Below, in pieces: positions 32,764 through 41,591 of a stretch of DNA of 64,000 bases. The notes under the pieces are model-generated. The model searched no databases. It had not been told where the DNA came from and saw only the letters and a program-made list of their open reading frames with translations. Numbering within the stretch: position 1 is the first letter of the stretch; each line of letters begins with the position of its first letter. The DNA is from Bacillota bacterium (lineage in GTDB: Bacteria; Bacillota; Sulfobacillia; Sulfobacillales; Sulfobacillaceae), in assembly GCA_021797515.1 (NCBI GenBank), contig JAJZZP010000036.1, positions 53,978-117,977 on the forward strand, read 5' to 3'. Both the position numbers and the translations under genes were made by a program.

Positions 32764-33010
32764 GGGAGCGAACTGGCGAAATTGAGTACTAGTCCTTGCG
32801 GAGAACGGAATTTCACCGGCTCGAAACGATCAACTTTTCTTGGTGCGCCACGACGCCTTGTCGACTCTTTTAGAGATCAAATGTTTCTATTAGTCCTTAG
32901 CCTGATAGCATTATGGAGCGACCAGGGGATCCTGCCTCCCGATCTGTCGGCCCGTTCTTTTTGGTCCCTTTGGTCCTGTTTCCCGGGGAACCCGAATGCG
33001 ATAATAAGCA

Positions 33011-33026
33011 TGTGAAATATTTCACA
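33011..33026. promoter_or_regulatory. Perfect 16-bp palindrome, Rex- or Crp/Fnr-type operator
   Basis: TGTGAAATATTTCACA is a perfect palindrome 32 nt before the start of the membrane protein gene at 33059. It matches the Rex consensus TTGTGAANNNNTTCACAA except for one outer base, and equally matches TGTGA-N6-TCACA of Crp/ArcR-type regulators. A weak GATAAT-like -10 lies just upstream at about 33000, so a bound repressor would block transcription. Confidence 0.7.
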
Positions 33027-33058
33027 ATATGTCGTGTTAAAGAAAGAAGGCGTGTTTT

Positions 33059-33529
33059 ATGGAATCGTCTTTCCAAGCCAATTCAGGATGGGAGAGTTCA
33101 GATCCTCAAGCGGCTGCGCGACTGCGCCGTATTCACATCCTGCGTTTGACACTCGTGTTTTTTGCCCTCTGCAATGTGGCGGCTCACGTCTATGCGACAC
33201 CGGGTGCCACCCCCATTACCACATGGTGGATCGATGTGGAAATCGCCACGTACGGACTTACCGGCGTGATCTATCTCTTTGGTCTGCGTATGTTTTACTG
33301 GCCAGTCCTACTGTTCTCCGCCTTCACGATTGTGATGTACTTCTTAAGTGGTGTTGTCCCTATGGGTCTCATTGATCCTAAGCCGCTAGTGGGACATGTG
33401 CAATTTCTCCAGTACTCGTTTGGTCGCGGTTTCTCTGTGATTTCCTGGCTGTACTTGCTCGTTGTTGGGTGGATCATGTTAAAGCTTGATCCGGGCAGTC
33501 AGGTGAATGCCATGCTTTCGCGCAGCTAA
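33059..33529 (+). CDS. Four-helix integral membrane protein of unknown family
   Basis: A 156-residue protein with a polar N-terminus (1-25) and about four membrane helices (ILRLTLVFFALCNVAAHVYA; TYGLTGVIYLFGLRMFYWP; LLFSAFTIVMYFLSGVV; ISWLYLLVVGWIML). I do not recognise the family; there is no heme- or metal-binding motif beyond scattered histidines. ATG follows AAGAAGG. It lies in the decayed island but is intact, behind a strong redox- or cAMP-type operator, and is followed after 40 nt by a regulator gene. A respiratory or energy-linked role is inference from the operator only. Confidence 0.65.
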   Translation: MESSFQANSGWESSDPQAAARLRRIHILRLTLVFFALCNVAAHVYATPGATPITTWWIDVEIATYGLTGVIYLFGLRMFYWPVLLFSAFTIVMYFLSGVVPMGLIDPKPLVGHVQFLQYSFGRGFSVISWLYLLVVGWIMLKLDPGSQVNAMLSRS

Positions 33530-33569
33530 CTATGGCTCCCCGCATGACGCGCAGAGGGGGTGAGACCGC

Positions 33570-34268
33570 ATGGATCGCATTCACGTGGCTTTATGGGTAC
33601 CCGATGACATGGAGAGCGAAGGATTGCAACAGATCATCGCCGCGTCAGGCGACATGACAGTGTGTTGTCATCGGGTCATCTCCGATTCCACAGACTGGGC
33701 ACTCGGACCCGGCTGTTCCAACCAGCGGGTCGATGTGGCGGTGATGCTGCTGCCGATCCAGTCGTTGGACCTGGTGGTGCCGACTTGGCGGTGCCGCTAT
33801 CCGCAGATACCTATGGTGGCGATTCTCAAAGAACCGTGGCATTGGAGCCAGATCGTTCGTATTCTGCAGGACGGCGTCACCGGCCTCACTAGTGCGGGAA
33901 CCACGTCGGCGATTCTCAGCATGATTCGTCTCGCCGCGTATCACACAGGCGGAGTCGATCGGGACATGGTGCAGCAGATACTGACCGTATTGCAGGGGAC
34001 CTCCACTGAGTACCATCTCACCTCTCAGGATTGTCGCATTTGGGAATTGATAGCGCAAGGCTTATCCAATCCCCAGATTGCCACTCGTTGTGATCTGTCG
34101 TTGTCCCAGGTCAAGCACAGTGTCCATCGAATTTTTCAATACCTGAAGGTGCATAGTCGCTACCAGGCGATAGCCTTGTATTGTGGCACTGACCTGAAGA
34201 GCTCCCCCGAGATCGACTTTCCCGCAAATTATCCGGCCATCAGAAAAAACGAATCGATCCGACACTAA
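33570..34268 (+). CDS. LuxR-type regulator with degenerate receiver domain
   Basis: A 232-residue two-domain protein. Residues 1-120 look like a response-regulator receiver, but the expected phosphoacceptor aspartate in strand 3 is missing (VDVAVMLLPIQSLDL). The C-terminal domain has the LuxR helix-turn-helix LTSQDCRIWELIAQGLSNPQ followed by SLSQVKHSVHRIFQYL. It follows the membrane protein by 40 nt with a GAGGGGGTGAGA ribosome site, so the two probably form an operon. No sensor kinase is nearby; it may respond to a ligand or partner instead of phosphorylation. Confidence 0.75.
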   Translation: MDRIHVALWVPDDMESEGLQQIIAASGDMTVCCHRVISDSTDWALGPGCSNQRVDVAVMLLPIQSLDLVVPTWRCRYPQIPMVAILKEPWHWSQIVRILQDGVTGLTSAGTTSAILSMIRLAAYHTGGVDRDMVQQILTVLQGTSTEYHLTSQDCRIWELIAQGLSNPQIATRCDLSLSQVKHSVHRIFQYLKVHSRYQAIALYCGTDLKSSPEIDFPANYPAIRKNESIRH

Positions 34269-34318
34269 AAAACTGTGGGATTGCGGATCTCGAGGAGGTG
34301 ACGGGAAGGGGAAATGCC

Positions 34319-34477
34319 TCACAGGAGGAGGAGAGTGGGCCGGTGGCCAATGGACGCAATGCCGAGAATCGGATGGCTCATCAGCGCCGAGACCAGAGCC
34401 GTCAACGTTTTCCGTTGAGATTTGCGCAAGGCTCCGTGTGTCGCAATGTATTCTGTGAGAGACGCTAATTTGAACAT
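34319..34477 (-). mobile_element. N-terminal fragment of an IS4-like transposase
   Basis: Fifty-two codons start MFKLASLTEYIATHGALRKS and continue QRKTLTALVSALMSHPILGI, which resembles the N-terminal helical region of IS4-type transposases. The frame ends at 34319 without any catalytic domain. The assignment rests on a short stretch and is tentative. Confidence 0.5.
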
Positions 34478-34630
34478 GATGGTCCTCCGCGAAGGGGTTT
34501 TGTTACTCCTCACTACTTCGACAGAGTGGCCATCAATTCATTTACCAGAATATGCCGTCTATTCACCAAACAAAACTGGGGATGGGTCAGGGAACGCCCA
34601 CCGCATCGCCCATACGCGGACCCGCCGGGG

Positions 34631-34774
34631 GGCCTGGTGCGCGCCGAATCGGATGAACGGGAGTACGAGACGGGCCGGAAGGTGGATGATGACACATTCG
34701 ACGCTCTGAACATCGAGCGCCAGGATTTTCACGGGGAGTGGAATTATGTGATTAAACCACAACCCAAATCCTAA
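34631..34774 (+). mobile_element. C-terminal fragment of an ISAzo13-family transposase
   Basis: The frame ending at 34774 reads GLVRAESDEREYETGRKVDD, then LNIERQDFHGEWNYVIKP, the characteristic end of ISAzo13-type transposases. Everything upstream of about 34631 is missing. Confidence 0.65.
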
Positions 34775-35228
34775 AAGTTATAGTTGCGCGTTGCCTACCG
34801 ACCGTGACAAACGCTCGTCTGGGGTCTGTCTCTGAATACCGCACAGTAATCGCCCACCAAATTCGGCCGTGGCGCCCTGAACGCGACGGCATGCGGTCAT
34901 GCCTTAGAAACGGAAATCCGGGTGACACACCCACGACATTCGGTCAGTTATCACTCCGCGCAGTCGTCATTTTAGGCTACCCTGTACTGCCAAAATTGGA
35001 GCGCAATGGGGCTAAAGGTAATGATTAGCGGCTGCGCCGGGGAATCAATCCGAGCTGCGACCTATGACGTATGTACAGTATGCCTGTTCTCCGCCATGGA
35101 TTCAGGTATTAGATCCATGGGGCATCTTTGTGCTTCCCGACTACGATATGCGCGGACGCACTAGTTTTAGCGGCTCCGTTGGTGTACGCTCTATATGTCA
35201 ATTCTTGCCGTAAGAAAGGAACAGTGAC
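34775..35228. other. 454-nt region without a recognisable gene
   Basis: Right edge of the island. Only shadow frames are present. The last 15 nt hold the AAAGGAAC ribosome site of the aminotransferase; no convincing promoter was identified. Confidence 0.5.
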
Positions 35229-36473
35229 GTGTCAGAGGACCTCTTAACCCGTTACGAACGATATATGAATCCGGCTTTGGCTCGAGTTTTTCGCTTTACT
35301 GGAATTGAAGCGGTGGAAGATCATGGACGGGGTGCCGTGTTATGGGATGAGGCAGGGAACGAATACTTAGATTGTGCAGGGGGCTACGGGGTATTTGTGC
35401 AAGGATATCAACATCCCCGAATTGTGGCCCGGGCCAAACAGCAACTGGATAAATTAGCGCTGTCCTCCCGAGTATTGGAAAGCCGACCTGCGATTGACTT
35501 GGCGGAAAAATTAGCGCAGGTTACCCCTGGTGACTTGCAATATTCGTTTTTTTGCAATAGTGGGACCGAGGCGGTGGAAGGGGCGCTGAAATTTGCGCGG
35601 GCAGCCACGGGAAGATCAAAAATCGTTAGTACCCAAGGTGCTTTTCACGGCAAGACCTTCGGAGCCCTGTCAGTTTCGGGTCGCCCCGCGTATCAAGAGC
35701 CGTTTTTACCCCTCTTGCCGGACATTGAGCGGGTACCTTATGGAGACATTGACGCCCTTCGTAATGTGGTGGATTTTGGTACCGCGGCGGTGATTGTAGA
35801 GCCCATTCAGGGCGAAGGGGGAATCATCGTACCGCCAGACGATTATCTGCCAGAATTACGAAACATCTGCGATACCCATGGAGCACTTTTGATTGCCGAT
35901 GAAGTCCAAACCGGCATAGCGCGAACGGGAAAATTGTTTGCCGTAGAACATAGTCGAGTGGTGCCGGATTTGCTGTGTTTGGCCAAGGCTTTGGGAGGGG
36001 GCATAATGCCCATTGGGGCCATTGTCGGACGCCCTCAGGCTTGGACATTTTTTGAGCATAGTCCACTGATTCATACCTCGACGTTTGGCGGCAACCCGCT
36101 AGCCTGTGCAGTGGCTGTTGAAGCGCTCAACGTCACCGTGGAAGAAAAATTGGCTGACCGCGCGGCCTCCTTAGGAAAATATTTCTTGGAACAGTTGCGG
36201 CTTTTACAAAACCAATATCCCCGTGCCATCCGCGAAGTGCGTGGACGAGGCCTCATGATTGGAATGGAGTTAGCGGCAGCGGGCGTTGGCGGGGCGCTGA
36301 TTTCGGAGTTGTTTCAGCGGCACGTGCTGGCGGTGTATACGTTAAATAACGAGCGGGTGATACGATTGATGCCGTCGTTAGTGGTGACCAAAGAACAATT
36401 GGACCGGGTATTAAACCGTCTAAATGACGCTCTAGAAGAAATTTATTCGGATATCGAAGATTTGCTGGAATAA
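35229..36473 (+). CDS. Class III aminotransferase, putrescine/acetylornithine type
   Basis: A 414-residue PLP enzyme. It has FFCNSGTEAVEGALKFARAA, the GAFHGKTFGALSVSG segment, VEPIQGEGGI, LIADEVQTGIARTGK and the PLP-lysine motif CLAKALGGGIMP. Similarity seems closest to putrescine and other omega-amino aminotransferases; substrate is not certain. speD lies downstream, which fits polyamine turnover. The GTG start follows AAAGGA. Confidence 0.85.
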   Translation: MSEDLLTRYERYMNPALARVFRFTGIEAVEDHGRGAVLWDEAGNEYLDCAGGYGVFVQGYQHPRIVARAKQQLDKLALSSRVLESRPAIDLAEKLAQVTPGDLQYSFFCNSGTEAVEGALKFARAATGRSKIVSTQGAFHGKTFGALSVSGRPAYQEPFLPLLPDIERVPYGDIDALRNVVDFGTAAVIVEPIQGEGGIIVPPDDYLPELRNICDTHGALLIADEVQTGIARTGKLFAVEHSRVVPDLLCLAKALGGGIMPIGAIVGRPQAWTFFEHSPLIHTSTFGGNPLACAVAVEALNVTVEEKLADRAASLGKYFLEQLRLLQNQYPRAIREVRGRGLMIGMELAAAGVGGALISELFQRHVLAVYTLNNERVIRLMPSLVVTKEQLDRVLNRLNDALEEIYSDIEDLLE

Positions 36474-36505
36474 CCCGAAATCATTCTTAAAGGTGGTCAG
36501 GGAGG

Positions 36506-36961
36506 ATGCCAAAAGTTACCGTAACAGAAGTGGTGCCGGTTCCGCTTGACGCAATTTATCGCGTGCTATCGGACATGAAACAATTTCCCCGATTTATGAA
36601 AAGCGTTGACGAAATCCAAATTTTGGAGCGAGGGGATTCGTGGACGGTGTCTCAATGGATAACTCGGTTGCAAGGTGCAAAATTTCGCTGGATTGAACGG
36701 GATACATTTTTTCCTGAACAAGGCCGCATTACTTTTGTGCAAACCGAAGGGGACCTAAAAACATTTCAAGGGGAATGGCGTTTGACGGAAGGACCCGAAG
36801 GCACCGAGGTGACCTTGGATACAGAGTTTGAGTTTGGAATTCCCATGCTCGCCAGTCTGCTCAATCCCGTGGCCAAAATAGCGATCCGGGAAAATGCCCG
36901 TGAGATGGTGCGGGCAATTGGCAGTACGGCAAAGAACGTGAACCAGGAGGGCAAGGCATGA
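36506..36961 (+). CDS. SRPBCC-superfamily protein (coenzyme Q-binding/polyketide cyclase-like)
   Basis: A 151-residue START-like domain: VTEVVPVPLDAIYRVLSDMKQFPRFM opens the fold, WRLTEGPEGTEVTLDTEFEF gives the central strands and ENAREMVRAI the long C-terminal helix. Such proteins bind hydrophobic ligands. It overlaps the FAH-type hydrolase gene by 4 nt; a joint role is possible but unproved. Confidence 0.8.
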   Translation: MPKVTVTEVVPVPLDAIYRVLSDMKQFPRFMKSVDEIQILERGDSWTVSQWITRLQGAKFRWIERDTFFPEQGRITFVQTEGDLKTFQGEWRLTEGPEGTEVTLDTEFEFGIPMLASLLNPVAKIAIRENAREMVRAIGSTAKNVNQEGKA

Positions 36962-37731
36962 TCGAGTACTTTGGCCGGGTACTATTGGACGGACGCCCCC
37001 ATTTTGCGACGTGTGTTAGGGACAAGGTGGGCCTATTGACTGGATCTTTCTTGGCAGAGACACTCCCTCCAGTGGCCACTTGGTGCCCACTGGATCAGGT
37101 GAAAATTTTACCACCTGTTATGCCCCGGGTGGTCTTGGCGGTAGGTCGCAATTACCGTGCCCATGCGGCAGAATTTGGCAATGAGGTGCCCGCCGAACCT
37201 TTATTTTTTCTCAAGCAGCCAGGTACCGTGGTCGCAGATGGAGACCCCGTGTATTTGCCGTCGGGTATGGGACGAATTGACTTTGAAGGCGAACTGGTTG
37301 TGGTAATAGGTAGACCGGCATTTCGACTGTCGGGACCCGAAGAAGCGCAAGCGGCGATTTTTGGCTATACTATTGGCAACGACATCACCGCACGGGAATT
37401 GCAAAAACAAGATGGACAATGGACGCGGGCCAAGGGATTTGAAACCTTTGGGCCGATTGGCCCTTGGATTGCCCAAGGCCTTGAAAGTCAAAAGTTGCGT
37501 CTGAGGACAACAGTGAACCAGGTAGTCCACCAAGACGGCAATACGGGCGATATGATTTTTTCGCCAGCAGATTTGGTCTATCGAGCCAGTCAATTCATGG
37601 CGTTTAAGCCGGGCGATCTGCTATTTACCGGTACCCCCGAGGGTGTTGGACCGGTGAAACCACAAGATTTGGTTCAAATATCCATAGATGGCATAGGTAC
37701 TTTGAGCAATTTGATGAAAGCCCAAGATTAG
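36958..37731 (+). CDS. Fumarylacetoacetate hydrolase-family protein
   Basis: A 257-residue FAH-fold enzyme acting on a beta-diketo or oxo-acid substrate. It has VLAVGRNYRAHAAEFG, the metal-binding DFEGELVVVIGRPA, GYTIGNDITARELQ, RAKGFETFGPIGPWIA and LLFTGTPEGVGPVKPQD. The metal ligands E-x-E/D are partly visible in EGE and D of NDITA. Closest in layout to 2-hydroxyhepta-2,4-diene-dioate isomerase-type proteins. Start overlaps the upstream stop. Confidence 0.87.
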   Translation: MIEYFGRVLLDGRPHFATCVRDKVGLLTGSFLAETLPPVATWCPLDQVKILPPVMPRVVLAVGRNYRAHAAEFGNEVPAEPLFFLKQPGTVVADGDPVYLPSGMGRIDFEGELVVVIGRPAFRLSGPEEAQAAIFGYTIGNDITARELQKQDGQWTRAKGFETFGPIGPWIAQGLESQKLRLRTTVNQVVHQDGNTGDMIFSPADLVYRASQFMAFKPGDLLFTGTPEGVGPVKPQDLVQISIDGIGTLSNLMKAQD

Positions 37732-37793
37732 GTGAGATGATTATTCCAGAAGCAAAATTTTTAGGACATTTTCTGCCTAAATGCAATATTTTG

Positions 37794-37821
37794 TTGACAG
37801 GGGACCGGGGTTTGATAAAAT
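37794..37821 (+). promoter_or_regulatory. Sigma-A promoter for speD
   Basis: TTGACA (37794-37799), 16-nt spacer, TAAAAT (37816-37821), about 70 nt before the speD start. One of the best sigma-A matches in the window. The leader between promoter and gene shows no clear riboswitch. Confidence 0.8.
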
Positions 37822-37890
37822 GGTTCTGGCCGTCGGACAGGTATCCTGAAGGACGAGCTCAACTCGGAACAAAAGGGGGTTGGGAATGCG

Positions 37891-38268
37891 ATGAACGCAT
37901 TGGGTCGACACATTTTGGCAGAAATTTATGGTTGTGATTCCAACGTGTTGAACGACATCACCGGCGTAGAGGAAATTATGGTGCAAGCTGCTTTAACAGC
38001 TGGCGCAGAAGTCCGGGAGGTGGCGTTCCATAAATTTAGCCCGCAAGGGGTAAGTGGAGTGGTCGTCATTTCCGAATCGCATTTGGCAGTGCACACGTGG
38101 CCGGAGCATGGCTACGCTGCAGTTGATGTGTTCACCTGTGGTGATTCTGTCAACCCCTGGGATGCCTGTAACTATATTGTCGAAAAATTTCGCGCCCAAA
38201 ATTTTACCGCCTCGGAAACACTACGAGGTGTATTGGTAGAGAGCGCTCAGCAAAAGGCTGTGATTTGA
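37891..38268 (+). CDS. speD: S-adenosylmethionine decarboxylase proenzyme
   Basis: A 125-residue class-1B proenzyme that supplies decarboxylated SAM for spermidine synthesis. Self-cleavage between Glu62 and Ser63 ([13 protein letters not shown]) creates the pyruvoyl group; His68 and Cys83 (FTCGD) fall at the same numbers as in the Thermotoga enzyme. Strong promoter upstream, then a GGGGGTTGGGA ribosome region. speE is not in the window. Methylthioadenosine released by spermidine synthase would feed mtnP and mtaD downstream. Confidence 0.97.
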   Translation: MNALGRHILAEIYGCDSNVLNDITGVEEIMVQAALTAGAEVREVAFHKFSPQGVSGVVVISESHLAVHTWPEHGYAAVDVFTCGDSVNPWDACNYIVEKFRAQNFTASETLRGVLVESAQQKAVI

Positions 38269-38286
38269 CAACAGGAGGATCATGGA

Positions 38287-38700
38287 GTGGCAAAAACCTT
38301 TGTTATGGTGAAACCCGACGGGGTACGTCGCGGATTGGTTGGTGAAGTAATCCGCCGTTTGGAACAAAAAGGGCTGAAACTTAAAGCCATGAAATTGATT
38401 CAAGTGACTGGCGAGTTGGCGGCTCGGCATTATGCGGAACACCAGTCCAAACCGTTTTACCCGGAATTGATCGCTTTTATTACTTCGGGACCTTCGGTTC
38501 CGATGGTATTCGAGGGGCGAGAAGCTGTGGTGGTGGCACGTACCATCATGGGGGCAACAGATCCCGTAAAGGCTTTGCCAGGAACGGTGCGCGGGGATTT
38601 CGGCATCGAAATAACGGAAAACATTGTTCATGGATCAGATAGCCCTGAATCGGCGGAGCGTGAGATTTCCCTGTACTTTGCGCCCAACGAAATCGTGTAG
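38287..38700 (+). CDS. ndk: Nucleoside diphosphate kinase
   Basis: A 137-residue kinase that equilibrates NDPs and NTPs through a phosphohistidine. [18 protein letters not shown] is the family start; the catalytic histidine is H115 in [12 protein letters not shown] 38287 follows AGGAGG. Together with speD and the salvage genes it forms a purine/SAM-related cluster. Confidence 0.97.
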   Translation: MAKTFVMVKPDGVRRGLVGEVIRRLEQKGLKLKAMKLIQVTGELAARHYAEHQSKPFYPELIAFITSGPSVPMVFEGREAVVVARTIMGATDPVKALPGTVRGDFGIEITENIVHGSDSPESAEREISLYFAPNEIV

Positions 38701-38705
38701 ACCGC

Positions 38706-39494
38706 ATGAGGTTTGCAATCGGCTTTTTGGGGATTTTGGCGTTATACGCCATAGTTGTCGAACCGTATTGGATTCGACTTCGGCGGTTTGACGTTCAAAT
38801 CCCTGGTCTGCCGACGCAATTTGACGGATTCATTATCCTCCATCTCTCAGATTTGCATGGCCGGGTGGGGGCTTTTTTGCGTCCCTCAGTACGTCAGGCT
38901 ATGGAGCAGGCCGACGTAATGGCGCTTACCGGGGACCTTTACTCGGTAACCTTGCCGGATGTCCACATTGCTTCCTATCTCGATGCCTTGGACCGGAGGC
39001 GCCTTTTTTATGTTAGTGGAAATCACGATTATCGGTATGGCGAGTTAAAAACCTCGCCGTGGGAACCAGGCTCCTGCCTTTTGGATAACCGAGCCGTGCG
39101 CCTTGCTCGGGGCACCGCCGGAATTTGGCTTGCCGGCATTCCGGACCTTGTCAAGGGCAAGCCGAACCTGGCAGTGGTGCTGGAACAAATCAATACCGAG
39201 GAAACCGCAATTTTGCTATCGCATCGACCCGATGCCTGGCTGAAACATGAGGCGCAACGCTTTCAATTAATATTATCGGGCCATACTCACGGCGGTCAGG
39301 TTCGATTTCCCTGGATCGGTGCGCTGGTGCGCCACAACAAATTACCGGGGAACTATGTTAGTGGTATCTTATCTAAAGAAGGCCATCCCACATTGGTAAC
39401 CTCAAAAGGGTTGGGGACGTCTGAATTGCCGGTGCGCTTTTTATCGCGGCCGGAAGTGATACAGATTTGCTTACGCACGGCACCATTGATTTGA
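38706..39494 (+). CDS. Membrane-anchored metallophosphoesterase (YkuE/YaeI-like)
   Basis: A 262-residue calcineurin-like phosphoesterase. An N-terminal hydrophobic segment (FAIGFLGILALYAIVV) anchors it. Metal-binding motifs appear in order: LHLSDLHGR, LTGDLY, SGNHDYRYG and LSGHTHGGQVRFP. Relatives include UDP-diacylglucosamine hydrolase-like and YkuE proteins; the substrate is unknown. It starts 5 nt after ndk. Confidence 0.87.
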   Translation: MRFAIGFLGILALYAIVVEPYWIRLRRFDVQIPGLPTQFDGFIILHLSDLHGRVGAFLRPSVRQAMEQADVMALTGDLYSVTLPDVHIASYLDALDRRRLFYVSGNHDYRYGELKTSPWEPGSCLLDNRAVRLARGTAGIWLAGIPDLVKGKPNLAVVLEQINTEETAILLSHRPDAWLKHEAQRFQLILSGHTHGGQVRFPWIGALVRHNKLPGNYVSGILSKEGHPTLVTSKGLGTSELPVRFLSRPEVIQICLRTAPLI

Positions 39495-39513
39495 TAGGTT
39501 AGGAGGGGTCGCG

Positions 39514-40290
39514 TTGGTAGTCGCAGTAATTGGGGGGACCGGGGTCTATGACTCAAAATGGCTGGACGCAGTGGAAGAGAAAACGGTTGACACGCCCTAC
39601 GGGAAGGCACTGATATTGGAAGGGAGACGCCCCGGAATTGACAGCCCAGTATATTTTATGAACCGTCACGGGTTAAATCATTCGGTTCCGCCTCATCTTG
39701 TCAATTATCGCGCCAATTTATTCGCGCTGCGATCATTAGGCGTGGACCGGATTGTGGCGACGACTGCGGTAGGATCGTTAAATCCAGAATATGGACCAGG
39801 TTCCATTGTTTTAGTCGACCAGTTCTTGGATTTCACCAAAGCTCGGGCTCATACTTTTCACCAAGGGGGACCCACAGGGGTGGTGCATACGGATATGACT
39901 GAGCCATATTGCCCGGATATGCGGCGGATATTAGCAGAGGTCGCGAGGAATCAGGGGATTTCGTGCTTTACTGGCGGGGTTTACGTGGCTACGGAAGGTC
40001 CGCGGTTTGAAACTCCCGCCGAGATACGCGCCTTTCGCATGTTAGGTGGAGATGTGGTCGGAATGACAGGTGTTCCTGAGGTGGTGCTGGCTCGGGAATT
40101 GGATCTGTGCTATACCACGGTATCGTTGGTGACCAACTTCGCAGCAGGCCTATCTCAATCCCCCCTGACTCACCAAGAGGTATTGGAAGTTATGGCCAAC
40201 AATGTGGCGCATCTGCGCTCCATTTTGCTGGAGGCGTTGCCGAGTCTCACCAAGACGGGTGATTGTCATTGTCATAACAGTCAGCACTAG
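39514..40290 (+). CDS. mtnP: S-methyl-5'-thioadenosine phosphorylase
   Basis: A 258-residue trimeric-type phosphorylase that splits methylthioadenosine into adenine and methylthioribose-1-phosphate. It has VVAVIGGTGVYDS, the phosphate-binding MNRHGLNHSVPPHLVNYRAN, YVATEGPRFETPAEIR and the purine-site VVGMTGVPEVVLARELDLCY. TTG start with TAGGAGGGG. The tail ends in a His/Cys-rich CHCHNSQH. Could act on inosine or guanosine instead, but the cluster favours MTA. Confidence 0.92.
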   Translation: MVVAVIGGTGVYDSKWLDAVEEKTVDTPYGKALILEGRRPGIDSPVYFMNRHGLNHSVPPHLVNYRANLFALRSLGVDRIVATTAVGSLNPEYGPGSIVLVDQFLDFTKARAHTFHQGGPTGVVHTDMTEPYCPDMRRILAEVARNQGISCFTGGVYVATEGPRFETPAEIRAFRMLGGDVVGMTGVPEVVLARELDLCYTTVSLVTNFAAGLSQSPLTHQEVLEVMANNVAHLRSILLEALPSLTKTGDCHCHNSQH

Positions 40291-40322
40291 GTAGATGAAC
40301 GAATTTGAGTAGGAGGGGTATC

Positions 40323-41564
40323 ATGGGACATTTTACACTTAAGGATCCGGCACTTGCACCATCGGGACATGCCAAACTGAATTGGGTCATTCCGCGCATG
40401 CCAGTATTGGGACGCATTGCCCAACGGTTTCAGCAGGAACATCCGCTGGCAGGTCAACGAGTAGCCATTTCCCTGCACTTGGAGGCGAAGACTGCGGTAC
40501 TGGCCCAGGTATTGCATGAGGGCGGAGCCGAGGTAGCTATTACCAGCTCCAATCCACTGACTGCCCAGGATGATGTGGCGGCTGCATTAGCCGAACGGGG
40601 AGTGGAGGTTCATGCGTTTCGCGGGACGACTGATGCAGAATTTGACCAGCTTCACCAAAAAGTATTAGACATCGAACCGACCTTGGTAATAGATGATGGG
40701 GGGGAACTGACAGCCCGACTGCATGGCGACCGGAGCGCGCTGGCAGCCAAAGTTTATGGGGGTGCCGAAGAAACTACCACTGGCGTAACTCGACTCAAGG
40801 CGTTGGCGGCGGCAGGAGCACTGAAATATCCCATGATTGCAGTCAATGACGCTGATATGAAACATCTTTTCGACAATCGCTATGGTACCGGACAGTCCAC
40901 GTGGGACGGGATTATGCGCACGACCAACTTGGTAGTCGCAGGAACTACTGTGGTGGTTGCTGGGTATGGCTGGTGTGGCAAAGGGGTGGCTGACCGCGCG
41001 CGTGGCTTGGGGGCGCGGGTTATTGTGACTGAAATCGATCCCGTTCGGGCCAACGAGGCCTTAATGAATGGATTTTCCGTCATGACGATGCAACAAGCGG
41101 CATCGCTCGGCGATTTTTTTGTCACTGTGACTGGCAATCGTGACGTTATTACCAGAGAGCACTTCTTATCCATGAAGGACGGTGCCGTGTTGGCTAACGC
41201 TGGTCATTTTGACGTTGAAGTGTCGGTAAGCGACTTAGAAGCCATAGGTCAGGAAAAAGTGCCGGGCCGCAATGCAAACGTGTCCGGATATCGAATGCCG
41301 GGCGGTCAGGTCCTTTGGCTTTTGGCTGAGGGACGTTTGGTAAACTTGGTAGCCGGCGATGGGCATCCCGCGGAAATTATGGATTTAACATTCGCTCTGC
41401 AGGCGTTGTCGTTAGAGCACTTACTTCATCATCCGAAAGCTCCTGGGGTCTACCCAGTAGATCCTGAAATTGACCGCTTTGTGGCCGCAATTCGCTTGGG
41501 ATCTTTGGGGATTGCCATTGATCAGTTAACTGAAGCCCAGCGCAACTACATGGCGTCATGGTAA
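40323..41564 (+). CDS. ahcY: Adenosylhomocysteinase
   Basis: A 413-residue NAD-dependent enzyme that splits S-adenosylhomocysteine to adenosine and homocysteine. Visible: the NAD site VVVAGYGWCGKGVADRARGLG, AVNDADMKHLFDNRYGTGQS and the VLANAGHFDVEVS segment. The bacterial extra insert is lacking, as in archaeal and thermophile enzymes. ATG 40323 follows TAGGAGGGG. Confidence 0.96.
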   Translation: MGHFTLKDPALAPSGHAKLNWVIPRMPVLGRIAQRFQQEHPLAGQRVAISLHLEAKTAVLAQVLHEGGAEVAITSSNPLTAQDDVAAALAERGVEVHAFRGTTDAEFDQLHQKVLDIEPTLVIDDGGELTARLHGDRSALAAKVYGGAEETTTGVTRLKALAAAGALKYPMIAVNDADMKHLFDNRYGTGQSTWDGIMRTTNLVVAGTTVVVAGYGWCGKGVADRARGLGARVIVTEIDPVRANEALMNGFSVMTMQQAASLGDFFVTVTGNRDVITREHFLSMKDGAVLANAGHFDVEVSVSDLEAIGQEKVPGRNANVSGYRMPGGQVLWLLAEGRLVNLVAGDGHPAEIMDLTFALQALSLEHLLHHPKAPGVYPVDPEIDRFVAAIRLGSLGIAIDQLTEAQRNYMASW

Positions 41565-41591
41565 TGTTCTGCAAAAAAAGGGGGTAGGGTG

